64,000 nucleotides of DNA from Eurosta solidaginis (Eukaryota; Arthropoda; Insecta; Diptera; Tephritidae), in NCBI RefSeq assembly GCF_040869045.1, contig NC_090319.1, positions 305,648,998 through 305,712,997 on the forward strand, read 5' to 3'. Below, piece by piece: positions 1 through 10,786 of the stretch (its first letter is position 1; every line of letters starts with the position of its first letter). Position numbers and translations under genes: made by a program. The notes beneath the pieces were generated by a model. That model was given only the letters and a program-made list of their open reading frames with translations, was not told where the DNA came from and ran no database searches.

Positions 1-1250
1 TGGACCTAAGTTCTATAGATGGACGCCTTTTCGAGATATCGCCGTAAAGATGGACCAGGGGTGACTCTAGAATGCGTTTGTACGATATGGGTATCAAATG
101 AAAGGTGTTAATGAGCATTTTAAAAGGGAGTAATCCTTAGTTCCAAAGGTGTTAATGAGTATTTTAAAAGGGAGTGGGCCTTAGTTCTATAGGTGGACGC
201 CGTTTCGAGATATCGCCATAAAGGTGGGCCAGGGGTGACTCTAGAATTCGTTTGTGCAATATGGGTATCAAACGAAAGGAGTTAATGAGTAGTTTAAGAG
301 GGAGTGGGCCTTAGTTCTATAGGTGGACGCATTTTCGAGGTATCGCAATAAAGGTGGACCAGGGGTGACTCTAGACTTTGTTAGTACGATATGGGTATCA
401 AATCAAAGGTGTTAATGAGTATTTTTAAAAGGGAGTGGGCCTTCGTTTTATAGGTGTTCGCCTTTTCGAGATATCGCCATAAAGGTGGACCAGGGGTGAC
501 TTTAGAATTTGTTTGTATGATATGGGTATCAAATGAAAGGTGTTAATGATTATTTTAAAAGGGCGCGGGGCTTAGTTCTATAGGTGGACCCCTTTTCGAG
601 ATATCGCCATAAAGGTGGACCAGGGGTGACTCTAGAATTCGTTTGTGCAATATGGGTATCAAACGAAAGGAGTTAATGAGTATTTTAAGAGGGAGTGGGC
701 CTTAGTTCTATAGGTGGACGCCTTTTCGAGATATCGCCATAAAGATGGACCAGGTGTGACTCTAGAATGCGTTTGTACGATATGGGTATCAAATGAAAGG
801 TGTTAATGAGTATTTTAAAAGGGAGTAATCCTTAGTTCCATAGGTGGACGCCGTTTCGAGATATCGCCATAAAGGTGGGCCAGGGGTGACTCTAGAATTC
901 GTTTGTGCAATATGGGTATCAAACGAAAGGAGTTAATGAATATTTTAAGAGGGAGTGGGCCTTTCTGGACCAGGGGTGACTCTAGACTTTGTTTGTACGA
1001 TATGGGTATCAAATGAAAGGTGTTAATGAGTATTTTTAAAAGGGAGTGAGCCTTCGTTCTATAGGTGTTCGCCTTTTCGAAGTATCGCCATAAAGGTGGA
1101 CCAGGGGTGACTCTAGAATGAGTTTGTACGATATGGGTATCAAATTAAAGGTATTAATGAGAGTTTTAAAAGGGAGTGTTGGTAGTTGTATATGTGAAGG
1201 CGTTTTCCAGATATCGACCAAAATGTGGACCAGGGTGACCCAGAACATCA
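1..1250. repeat. ~129-bp central tandem array of the HINE-like element
   Basis: About nine degenerate units share landmarks such as GATATGGGTATCAAA, TTTTAAAAGGGAGTG and CGAGATATCGCCATAAAGG, spaced near 129-130 bp with some shorter or rearranged units. The same array occurs at 6375-8275. Because 129 is a multiple of three, long open frames appear on the minus strand; these are by-products of the repeat. Confidence 0.9.
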
Positions 1251-2555
1251 TCTGTTGGATACCGCTACTTTATTTATATATGTAATACCTGCCAAGATTT
1301 TAAGGGTTTTTTATTTCGTCCTGCAGAACTTTTTCATTTTCTTCTACTTAATATGGTAGGTGTCACAACCATTTTATAAAGTTTTTTCTAAAGTTATATT
1401 TCGCGTCAATAAAACAATCCAATTACCTTACCATATTTCATCCCTTTTTTCGTATTTGGTATAGAATTATGGCATTTTTTTCATTTTTCGTAATTTTCGA
1501 TATCGAAAAAGTGGGCGTGGTCATAGTCGGATTTCGTTCATTTTTCATACCAAGATAAAGTGAGTTCAGATAAGTACGTGAACTGAGTTTAGTAAAGATA
1601 TATCGATTTTTGCTCAAGTTATCGTGTTAGCGGCCATGCGGAAGGACAGACGGACGACTGTGTATAAAAACTGGGCGTGACATCAACCGATTTCGCCCAT
1701 TTTCACAGAAAACAGTTAACGCCATAATATCTATGCCCCTACCAAATTTCAAAAGGATTGGTTAATTTTTGTTCGACTTATGGCGTTAAAAGTATCCTAG
1801 ACAAATTAAATGAAAAAGGGCGGAGCCACGCCCATTTTTAAATTTTCTTTTATTTTTGTATTTTGTTGCACCATATCATTACTGGAGTTGAATCTTGACA
1901 TAATTTACTTATATACTGTAAAGATATTAAATCTTTTGTTAAAATTTTACTTTAAAAAAATTTTTTTTTAAAAGTGGGCGTGGTCCTTCTCCGATTTTGC
2001 TAATTTTTATTAAGCGTACATATAGTAATAAGAGTAACGTTCCTGCCAAATTTCATCATGATATCTTCAACGACTGCCAAATTACAGCTTGCAAAAGTTT
2101 TAAATTACCTTCTTTTAAAAGTGGGCGGTGCCACGCCCATTGTCCAAAATTTTACTAATTTTCTATTTTGCGTCATAAGTTCAACTCATCTACCAAGTTT
2201 CGTCGCTTTATCGGTCTTTTGTAATGAATTATCGCACTTTTTCGGTTTTTCGAAATTTTCGATATCGAAAAAGTGGGCGTGGTTATAGTCCGATATCGTT
2301 CATTTTAAATAGCGATCTGAGATGAGTGCTCAGGAACCTACATACCAAATTTCATCAAGATACCTCAAAATTTACTCAAGTTATCGTGTTAACGGACGGA
2401 CGGACGGACATGGCTCAATCAAATTTTTTTTCGATCCTGATTATTTTGATATATGGAAGTCTATATCTATCTCGATTCCTTTATATATGTACAACCAACC
2501 GTTATCCAATCAAACTTAATATACTCTGTGAGCTCTGCTCAACTGAGTATAAAAA
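1..2555 (+). mobile_element. DINE-1/HINE-like element, left end outside window
   Basis: The sequence from about 1250 to 2555 closely matches 8275-9091, and the two copies end alike (CTCAACTGAGTATAAAAA). The 5' half here is the tandem core. A GACGGACGGACGGACATGGC microsatellite block lies near 2393, as in Drosophila DINE-1/INE-1 (non-autonomous Helentron-type) elements. The complementary 5' sub-terminal motif is visible only in the copy at 6284. No long coding frame is convincing. The Helentron assignment is inference from architecture: sub-terminal inverted repeat, tandem core and GACGGAC microsatellite. Confidence 0.6.
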
Positions 2556-3784
2556 CAAGTTTTCAACCAAAGATTACATTGAACATCTTTTTGACCTTCT
2601 GGAGCGACATCCGGAAGTTGGACGAGGCAAGGCACAGTTCGGATGCAGCCAAAATAGGTGAAATTATGCGAATGTGAGTCCCATCGATACTACCCACTAC
2701 TCCTGGGAATCCGGTTTTAGAGTAAAATGCTGTTTTTGTGGCGCTTTGCTCTGGAGTTGTTGTTGTTGTTTTTGTAGCGATAAGGTTCCTCCCCGAAGGC
2801 TTTGGGGAGTGTTATCGATGTGATGGTCCTTTGCCGGATACAGATCCGGTTCGCTCCGGTAACACAGCACCATTAAGGTGCTAGCCCGATAATCTCGGGA
2901 AGGATTTATATGGCCACATTACACCTTAAGGCCATCCCTCCCTCCCCACCCACAAGTTCCATGAGGAGCTTGGGGTCGCCAGAGCCTCGTCTGTTAGTGA
3001 AACAGGATTCGCCGCGGATAGGTGAGGTTGACAATTGAGTTTGGAGAAGCTGCATATTGCGCTGGCAACCTGAAGGGTTGCACTACACAGCCCCTTGAAT
3101 CTGGAATTTTAGTCGCCTCTTACGACAGGTATACCTACCGCGGGTATATTCTGACCCCCTAACTCGCTGGGGGGAGTCATATGCTCTGGAATCATATGGG
3201 TTTTAATCCACTTCGCACAAATATGCTCCTCAATATCTAAAACCTCTTTATTATCTGTAGATGTTGTCCAGTCCAACACTAAAATCATTTCCACAGAATT
3301 TTTGAGCAAGGAGTGTAGTTTTAAAATAGGAGTAGATCCGTCCCTCGAGCAATATTCTTCCTTACTTAACCGAAAATAACTTACAAATCTGCAAAATAAC
3401 TTCATTAGAAGCTCATCATTTGTGACTTAAACGTTTTCTTACTTGGTACTTGGGAGTTCCAAGGGATTGGAGTAATCATGCGAATTATTTCCGTTTTCGG
3501 GACATGTCAATTTTGTCACCAAAATTTTCGTCATTATGAAATAAATTTAATATTATATAATTGATATCCATTTTGCTATTAATAAAAAAATCACTTTTGC
3601 AAATGCTTGAATTTCTCCCACAAATTGATCAGCTGTTCAGTTATCTGTCAAATCATCACTTTTTTAGGTTGGCAACATCAATTCAACTTCAACTGAAATA
3701 AGTTGTAATTCGCAATACCAAAAAGGAGTTGAGTTGTTTTAATTACAACCTAACTAAGTTAAGTTGTAAACGGTAATAGGGGCA
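2556..3784 (-). pseudogene. PIF/Harbinger transposase remnant, 5'-complete end at 3784
   Basis: On the minus strand near 2650-2720 the reading includes GVVGSIDGTHI, which resembles the first catalytic-Asp block of PIF/Harbinger (HARBI1-type) transposases. Upstream fragments (about 3109-3405) include a short frame with FRLSKEE. The right edge at 3784 ends GTAAACGGTAATAGGGGCA, the same terminus as the 37992-39815 element, of which this is an inverted relative. The distal part is lost where it meets the HINE. A SINE1 copy interrupts it at 2756-3181. Confidence 0.6.
2756..3181 (-). mobile_element. SINE1 copy, near full length, with target duplication
   Basis: In minus orientation it runs from the CCCCCAGCG head (right edge) to a (CAA)n tail (reads GTTGTTG at 2756). 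It carries the family landmarks GTAGGTATACCTGTCGTAAG and the TCCGGTA/TACCGGA-type hairpin region. The 9-bp direct repeat TGCTCTGGA at 2747-2755 and 3182-3190 marks it as a retroposon insertion inside the Harbinger remnant. Confidence 0.85.
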
Positions 3785-4240
3785 TTAGCCTCTTTTAGCT
3801 TTTTATTTTTGTCAATATAGCCTTTTTTCTAAAAAAAAGTTCTGGCAACACTGCTCATGAGTAAGCGTGGTTATAAAAAGTATAGCTGAAGCTGTTGTAG
3901 CTTATTGAGATCAAATACTTTTCTACGACACTGTGTATATTTTAACCTTTTTTTTACCGAAAATCAAATGTGTGTGTGTAATTTTATGATAGCGGAGAAG
4001 TGCACGCTTTCTTCTTCTCCACACGCAAATTCAGGTTATTCAAGTTTAAGCATTTCAGTTTTATTCTTTGCCCAATGTGCGCTAGTATCTGTTAGGTGAA
4101 ACGAGTTCAACGTTAATCACAAAATTAACAACGATCTAGCCAAAAAACCGAATGAACAGTGTTGCGAAACGTGTAATTTTCATATGGCATTTGTTAGACC
4201 ATCATAAAAGGTGATATTTTTGAGGATTTCAATAGAGGCG
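3785..4240. other. Non-coding gap, nothing recognised
   Basis: AT-rich sequence between the Harbinger terminus and the 3' part of the minus-strand LINE. Short open frames show no family similarity or repeat structure that I can see. Confidence 0.6.
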
Positions 4241-4249
4241 AATTCTTAA

Positions 4250-5237
4250 TTGACGCTTAACCGTTTAAACGCTTATGACCATTCCACAAGTCGCGCCAGT
4301 CGCTTCTTCTTTGGGCTATGTGACGCCAATTGGTCACACCAAGTAGGTTTAAATCGTTTTCAACCTGGTCCTTCCAATGGAGTAAGGGCTGCTACCATTC
4401 CAATAAGAATACTTTTTTGGCCGGAGTATCATCTGTCATTCGCATAACATCACCTTGTCAGCATAGAAGCAGTGTTTTAATTCGCTGGACTTTGTTGGTG
4501 GCTGTATAAAGTTCGTACAGCTTATCATTAAATCTTCGTCGATACTCGCCGTCGCCGAGGCTCAAAATCTTTTGAAAACACTTCCGCCCCATATAGCAGG
4601 AAGTGTATGATAAGTGTTTTGTAGATCATGATTTTTGTTTGCCAAGAGATGACTTTACTTTTCAATGGCCTACCTAGTCAAAAGTAGCATTTTTTGGCAA
4701 CAGTGATTCTTCTCTGGATTTCAAAACTGATGTTGTTGTTTGTGTTAATGCTGGATCCTTAATAAATGAAGCCCTTTACTATTTCGAAATTATGCCTGCC
4801 AATAGTGACGTGGTTGCTAAGGCGCAAGCACTGACTCTTTGCTTGATGACAGCAGGTACTTCGTTTTGTCCTCATTCACCATCAAACCCATCTTTTCCTC
4901 TTCATTTTCCAGTTTGGAATATGCAATCATGTCAATGTCTTCAGCATACGCTAGCAATTGCACGTTCTTATAGAATATTGTTATAGAGCGGTAAAGTTCT
5001 GCAGCTTGCATTAATTTCTCCAGCATTAAATTAAAGAAATCGCACTATAGGGCGTCACCCTGTCTGAAAACACATTTAGTTTCGACCGGCTCGGAGAAGT
5101 CTTTTCCAATTTTGACGGAGCTGGTGTTCCTCAGCGTCATTTTCCACAGCCGCATAAGTTTTGTCCAAAAAACCAAATATAGATATAGCGGCATATAGGC
5201 GGTTCCTTTACGTGCTGTCGACAAAGAGGTGATGTGT
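4250..5237 (-). pseudogene. RTE-like LINE: reverse transcriptase end and C-terminal region
   Basis: Minus-strand frames in order: a segment near 5060-5240 with SVKIGKDFSEPVETK and FRQGDAL; then LLAYAEDIDMI (the YADD-type active-site box with its first Asp changed to Glu) and MGLMVNEDKTKYLLS at 4817-5026; then near 4250-4560 an LLHWKDQVENDLNLLGVTNW block typical of the C-terminal end of this LINE group. Stops and shifts separate the frames, so it is dead. It continues upstream at 5616-6283 and 9680-9960 once younger insertions are removed. Confidence 0.75.
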
Positions 5238-5615
5238 GTCCCCCAGCGGGTTAGGGGTTCAGAATATACACGCAGTAGGTATGCCTGTCGCAAGAGGCGA
5301 CTAAAATATCAGATTCAAGGGGTTGTGTAGCGCAACCCTTTCAGGTTTCCAGCGCAATATATAGCTTCTAAAAACCCAATTGTCAACCTCACCTATCCGT
5401 GGAGAATCCTATTTCATTAACAACCGAGGCTCTGGCGACCCCGAACTGCTCATGGATCTAGGGCGGGATGGCCATATGTGGTCATAACAAATTGTTCCCG
5501 AGATGGTCGGGCTTGGTACCGGAACGTAACGGATCTGCATCCGGCAAAGGACCATCAATATCGGTAACACTCCCCAAGGCCTTCGGGGAGTGTCCTTATC
5601 GCTACAACAACAACA
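5238..5615 (+). mobile_element. SINE1 copy inside the RTE-like LINE
   Basis: Starts at the CCCCCAGCGGGTTAGGGG head and ends in CTACAACAACAACA. The 10-bp direct repeat GGTGATGTGT (5228-5237 and 5616-5625) flanks it exactly, and the LINE reading resumes across the junction. This copy helps fix the 5' end of the family. Confidence 0.9.
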
Positions 5616-6283
5616 GGTGATGTGTCAATTCTCTTTTCAAAGATTGGGCGCATAGTGGTAATCTGTTCGATGGCAGATTTACATGGTATGGAGTCGCACT
5701 GATAATGTCCAATCTGCCGATTCACAGAGGGCTTCAATCTTTCGCGATACGAAGAAGGCTGATTCCGCGATAGATGGCATAGTTTGCGTGATCCGCCTAC
5801 TTGTGGACTTGGTAAAAAAACACTTAAGACTCCAAACGTCGGGCATGCACTCGCTGCACCACATTTTGCAATAAAGCTGATGCACGTGCCTCGCCAGTTC
5901 CTCGCCGCCGTATTTGAGTAGTTTTCATGCAATCCATAAGTACCCGCGACCTTCTTTTTGATGGCCTCGGGCTTAAAACCATCTGTCTGTGTCCGAATTT
6001 TTTGGTAAACTTTTCGTGGTTATTCCTGGTAACTAGCAGCTATCACTTTTAATGTAACCCTGCAGGCAGCGTCCTTTCTTTCGGTTGCAACGCGGCATTC
6101 TTCATCGTACTAGTGGTTTTTCGGTTGCGATTTGTTGCGAATGCAACTTTTCGACGTCTAACTCCTCTTGTGTTTTTTGTTCCTTGCTTTTAGCCACACA
6201 GGGGCGGCCGCGAATATTGGATGCTAAGAGATAGTGATAGTTAGTCATCGGTGCATGGGCAGATGAATAAAATATTTAAAAAA
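5616..6283 (-). pseudogene. RTE-like LINE: linker and start of reverse transcriptase
   Basis: The minus-strand frame around 5620-5780 reads ERLKPSVNRQIGHYQC and ITTMRPIFEKRIDTS, matching the N-terminal RT blocks of the same LINE (RLKP..N..IG.YQCGF and the RQ.LEK...IDTH.LF region). Further upstream, out-of-frame pieces such as KKFGHRQMV lie in the linker between endonuclease and RT. Frameshifts are frequent. It is cut on the right by the HINE at 6284. Confidence 0.65.
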
Positions 6284-9091
6284 CAAGTAAGGAAGGTTAA
6301 GTTCGGGTGTAACCGAACATTACATACTCAGTTGAGAGCTATGGTGACAACATAAGGGAAACTAACCATGTAGGAAAATGAACCGAGGGAAACCGTGGAA
6401 TGTGTTTGTATGACATGTGTATCAAATGAAAGACATTAAAGAGTATTTTATGAGGGAGTGGGCCATAGTTCTATAGGTGGACGCCATTTAGGGATATCGC
6501 CATAAAGGTGGACCAGGGGTGACCCTAGAATTTGTTTGTACAATATGGGTATCAAAAAAAACGGTGCTAATGAGTATTTTAAAAGGGAGTGATCCTTAGT
6601 TCCATAGGTGGACGCCGTTTCGAGATATCGCCATAAAGATGGACCAGGGATGACCCTAGAATTTGTTTGTACAATATGGGTATAAAAAAAACGGTGCTAA
6701 TGAGTATTTTAAAAGGGAGTGATCCTTAGTTCCATAGGTGGACGCCGTTTCGAGATATCGCCATAAAGATGGACCAGGGATGACCCTAGAATTTGTTTGT
6801 ACAATATGGGTATAAAAAAAACGGTGCTAATGAGTATTTTAAAAGGGAGTGATCCTTAGTTCCATAGGTGGACGTCGTTTCGAGATATCGCCATAAAGAT
6901 GGACCAGGGATGACCCTAGAATTTGTTTGTACAATATGGGTATAAAAAAAACGGTGCTAATGAGTATTTTAAAAGGGAGTGGGCCTTAGTTCCATAGGTG
7001 GACGCCGTTTCGAAATATCGCCATAAAGGTGGACCAGGGGTGACTCTAGGATGTGTTTGTACGATATGGGTATCAAATTAAAGGTATTAATGAGGGTTTT
7101 AAAAGGGAGTGGTGGTAGTTGTATAGGTGGTCGCCTTTTCGAGATATCGCCATAAAGGTGGACCAGGGGTGACTCTAGCATACGTTTGTACAATATGGGT
7201 ATCAAACGAAAGGTGTTAATGAGTATTTTAAAAGGGAGTGGGCCTTAGTTCTATAGGTGGACGCCTTTTCGAGATATCGCCATAAAGGTGGATTAGGGGT
7301 GACTCTAGAATATGTTTGTACGATATGGGTATCAAATGAAAGGTGTTAATAAGTATTTTAAAAGGGAGTGGGCCTTAGTTCTATAGGTGGGCGCCTTTTC
7401 GAGATATCGCCATAAAGGTGGATCAGGGGTGACTCTAGAATATGTTTGTACGATATGGGTATCAAATGAAAGGTGTTAATAAGTATTTTAAAAGGGCGTG
7501 GGCTTAGTTCTATAGGTGGACGTCGTTTCGAAATATCGCCATAAAGGTGGACCAGGGGTGACTCTAGGATGTGTTTGTACGATATGGGTATCAAATTAAA
7601 GGTATTAATGAGGGTTTTAAAAGGGAGTGGTGGTAGTTGTATGTTTGTATGTATGTTTGTACGATATGGGTATCAAATGAAAGGTGTTAATAAGTATTTT
7701 AAAAGGGCGTGGGCTTAGTTCTATAGGTGGACGTCGTTTCGAAATATCGCCATAAAGGTGGACCAGGGGTGACTCTAGGATGTGTTTGTACGATATGGGT
7801 ATCAAATTAAAGGTATTAATGAGGGTTTTAAAAGGGAGTGGTGGTAGTTGTATAGGTGTTCGCCTTTTCGAGATATCGCCATTAAGGTGGACCAGGGGTG
7901 ACTCTAGAATACGTTTGTACAGTATGGGTATCAAACGAAAGGTGTTAATGAGTATTTTAAAAGGGAGTGGGCCTTAGTTCTATAGGTGGACGCCTTTTCG
8001 AGATATCGCCATAAAGGTTGACCAGGGGTGACATTAGAATATGTTTGTACGATATGGGTATCAAATGAAAGGTGTTAATGAGTATTTTAAAAGGGCGTGG
8101 GGATTAGTTCTATAGGTGGACGCCTTTTCGAGATATCGCCATAAAGGTGGACCAGGGGTGACTCTAGAATGTGTTTGTACGATATTGGTATCAAATTAAA
8201 GGTATTAATGAGAGTTTTAAAAGGGAGTGGTGGTAGTTGTATATGTGAAGGCGTTTTCCAGATATCGAGCAAAATGTGAACCAGGGTGACCCAGAACATC
8301 ATCTGTTGGATACCGCTAATTTATTTATAGATGTAATACCTGCAAAGATTTCAAGGGTTTTTTATTTCGCCCTGCAGAACATTTTCATTTTCTTCTACTT
8401 AATATGGTAGGTGTCACAACAATTTTACAAAGTTTTTTCCAAAGTTATATTTCGCGTCAATAAACCAATACAATTACCATGTTTCATCCCTTTTTTCGTA
8501 TTTGGTATAGAATTATGGCATTTTTTTCATTTTTCGATATCGGAAAAGTGGGCGTGGTCATAGTCGGATCTCGTTCATTTTTTACACCAAGATAAAGTGC
8601 GTTCAGATAAGTACGTGAACTGAGTTTAGTAAAGATATATCGATTTTTGCTCAAGTTATCGTGTTAACGGCCATGCGGAAGGACAGACGGACGACTGTGT
8701 ATAAAAACTGGGCGTGACATCAACCGATTTCGCCCATTTTCACAGAAAACAGTTAACGCCATAATATCTATGCCCCTACCAAATTTCAAAAGGATTGGTT
8801 AATTTTTGTTCGACTTATGGCGTTAAAAGTATCCTAGACAAATTAAATGAAAAAGGGCGGAGCCACGCCCATTTTTAAATTTTCTTTTATTTTTGTATTT
8901 TGTTGCACCATATCATTACGGGAGGTGAATGTTGACATAATTTACTTATATACTGTAAAGATATAAAATTTTTTGTAAAAATTTCACTTAAAAAAAAATA
9001 AAAATTTTTAAAGTGGGCGTGGTCGTACAACCAACCGTTATGCAATCAAACTTAATATACTCTGTGAGCTCTGCTCAACTGAGTATAAAAA
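6284..9091 (+). mobile_element. DINE-1/HINE-like element with central satellite array, complete
   Basis: Begins ACAAGTAAGGAAGGTTAAG. A small hairpin GTTCGG-GTGTAA-CCGAAC follows, then ACTCAGTTGAGAGCT. The right end carries the complement AGCTCTGCTCAACTGAGT, giving a ~15-bp sub-terminal inverted repeat. Between lie about 15 tandem 129-bp units and a conserved 3' body shared with 1250-2555. It sits inside the RTE-like LINE. No transposase is encoded, so it would move only in trans. Confidence 0.7.
6375..8275. repeat. ~129-bp central tandem array, about 15 units
   Basis: Units recur at a 129-130 bp spacing. Three consecutive units near 6540-6960 are almost identical to each other (shared variant TATAAAAAAAACGGTGC), whereas later units carry the ATCAAATTAAAGG or ATCAAACGAAAGG variants. 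This shows local homogenisation within the array. No transcription signal was identified. Confidence 0.9.
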
Positions 9092-9137
9092 TGTATTTTA
9101 TGGGGATAGCGGCGAGACGCTCGTCCACATCTGGGAA

Positions 9138-9256
9138 CGAAACAGGATTCGCCACTGGAAGGTGAGGTTGATAATTGGGTTGGAGAAGCTATAAATAGCG
9201 TTGACAAGCCATTCAATCAAAGGGTATTTTAGTTGCCACTTAAGAAAGACATACCT
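9138..9256 (-). mobile_element. SINE1 fragment
   Basis: Matches the internal part of SINE1 (GAAACAGGATTCGCC, GATAATTGGGTTGGAGAAGC) and stops at ACATACCT, where the tail of the next SINE1 copy begins. It was therefore truncated by, or is a partial duplication next to, that copy. It is more diverged than its neighbour. Confidence 0.75.
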
Positions 9257-9673
9257 GTTGTTGTTGTTTTTGTAGCGATAGGCCCGAAGGCCTTGGGGAG
9301 TGTTATCTGTGTTGATGGTCCTTTGCCGGATGCAGATCCTGTACGTTCCGGTAACAAGCACCATAAAGGTACTAGCCCGACCATCTAGGGAATGATTTGG
9401 TATGACAACATGCAACCTTCTAGGCCATACCGCCCTCCCATCCCCTAGATCCATCACGAGTTCAGGGTCGCCAGACCCTCGGCTGTTAATGAAACAGGAT
9501 TCGCCACGGGTAGGTGAGACTTACAATTGGGTTTTAGAAGCGATGTATATACTGCGCGGGCAACCCCTTGAGAGGGTTGCGCTACACAACCCCTTGAATC
9601 AATTTGGTATTTTAGACGCCTCTTACGACAGGCATACCTGCCGCGGGTACATTCTAAGCCCCCTAACCCGCTG
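9257..9673 (-). mobile_element. SINE1 copy, near full length
   Basis: Tail GTTGTTGTTG at the left, family body, and head reading CCCCCTAACCCGCTGG at the right (minus-strand CCAGCGGGTTAGGGGG). It separates the endonuclease piece of the RTE-like LINE (right) from the rest (left). No clean target duplication was seen, consistent with two neighbouring SINE insertions. Confidence 0.85.
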
Positions 9674-9679
9674 GTGGTG

Positions 9680-9960
9680 TCCATCACATCTCTTGGATGG
9701 AGGTGATGTCAGCATTCGCCTTCACAAGGACATCAACCAGCCGGGCATGTGCATCAATCCCATTAAACGTTTGCACTGGTCGTCATCAGTTATGGGTAGT
9801 CTTTTTATCAGAGGCTTGTAAAGCCTTTTCATTGGAGTGTGGTTTTACATGGCGGGTCCCGAGCCATGCGCACAGGCCGCAAAGCGGGGATGAAAGTATT
9901 ACTTGCATGTTTCGAAGTTCGGTAGATATTTGAACCGCGAAAAAAGTATATTTGAATTAT
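9680..9960 (-). pseudogene. RTE-like LINE: endonuclease domain piece
   Basis: The minus-strand frame reads DAHARLVDVLVKANADITS followed by IQEM and a stop. This corresponds to the AP-endonuclease block of non-LTR elements in which a conserved Glu follows ITxxQE. It lies in the correct order upstream of the linker and RT pieces at 6283-4250, so I infer one LINE insertion later split by SINEs and a HINE. Confidence 0.6.
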
Positions 9961-10027
9961 TTTTCGTTACACAGTTTAATTAGAAACGTCCATATGGGGA
10001 TTTTTCCTCATACATACATATAAATAT

Positions 10028-10727
10028 TGTCACGGATATTAGCATCACTAAGTTATACCATCACTAAGGCGATGCTAAGCGATATTTACGTCAATAATCA
10101 AATCATGTATACACATATATAAGGCAGCCGAGAGATGTCACACACAGATGCATTTACTTATACGCCTATGTGTGCGCGAGAGACTGTAAACTACAAACAT
10201 TCACATCAATAATTCAATCTTTATGTATCTACATAAACGAATAAATAATTGCGTCTACACATATGTACCATGTACGAATACGAGCAGCGGATAGTCAATG
10301 CGCAAACACATGCATATATCTGAGAAGTTTGAGAGCTACTGGACTAGTAGATTCTGGAAGCGCCTAAAAGATGTATAAAATTGTGCAATTTTAGTTATAG
10401 CTGAGAAGTTTGAGAGCTCATGGACAATGCTAGTAGACTCTAGAAAAAGGCGAACGAGGAAACCAAAGAGTATAAAAGGCGACAGATGTAGAGGCGCTGT
10501 AATTCAGTTTGAGTTCAGCTATCAATCAGTTTGATTAAGCACGCGATCTGGCGGCCAATAGTAGAGTTTCATTTGAGTTATCAGTCAGTTTGGTTATTAA
10601 GCCAGCGAGTAGCAAAGTATAAGGTCATTTTTCCATTATTCAATATTGGAGTTATTTATTCAACAGTTTAGTGATTCGAACTTAGCAGAGGATTGCAAAT
10701 AAGAGGATTTGCAGAAAATTCGTTACA
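10028..10727 (+). repeat. 5' LTR
   Basis: 700 bp, TGT...ACA, and matches 15784-16506. Relative to the 3' LTR it lacks about 24 bp before GGCCATTTTTCC, including the AATAAA present downstream, and has a few substitutions. This LTR would therefore lack the obvious poly(A) signal. Confidence 0.95.
10471..10477 (+). promoter_or_regulatory. LTR TATA box
   Basis: TATAAAA in AAAGAGTATAAAAGGCGACA. The same box occurs in the 3' LTR and equivalents occur in the related solo LTRs (for example GAGTATAAAACCAGCG near 18016). It is the likely U3 promoter element; the initiation site is not determinable here. Confidence 0.6.
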
Positions 10728-10729
10728 AT

Positions 10730-10747
10730 TGGTGTCAGAAGAGGAAT
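10730..10747 (+). other. Primer binding site, tRNA-Leu type
   Basis: TGGTGTCAGAAGAGGAAT begins 2 bp after the LTR. The first 12 bases fit the complement of the 3' end of an insect tRNA-Leu (ending CTGACACCA). The tRNA identity is from memory of the tRNA sequence and should be checked. Confidence 0.6.
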
Positions 10748-10786
10748 TGTTGAATAAATTCCGAAGATTGGGAATAAAACTTGGAT

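Noticed and set aside
6200..6215. NotI-type site GCGGCCGC suggesting cloning-vector sequence
   Set aside because: Surrounding sequence continues the LINE linker on both sides and shows no vector features.
6969..8302. Minus-strand open frames with a 43-residue repeat (PISYKHILESPLVHLYGD...)
   Set aside because: They arise because the 129-bp tandem unit is divisible by three; they have no start context, no conserved ends, and the same units also give open frames on the other strand.
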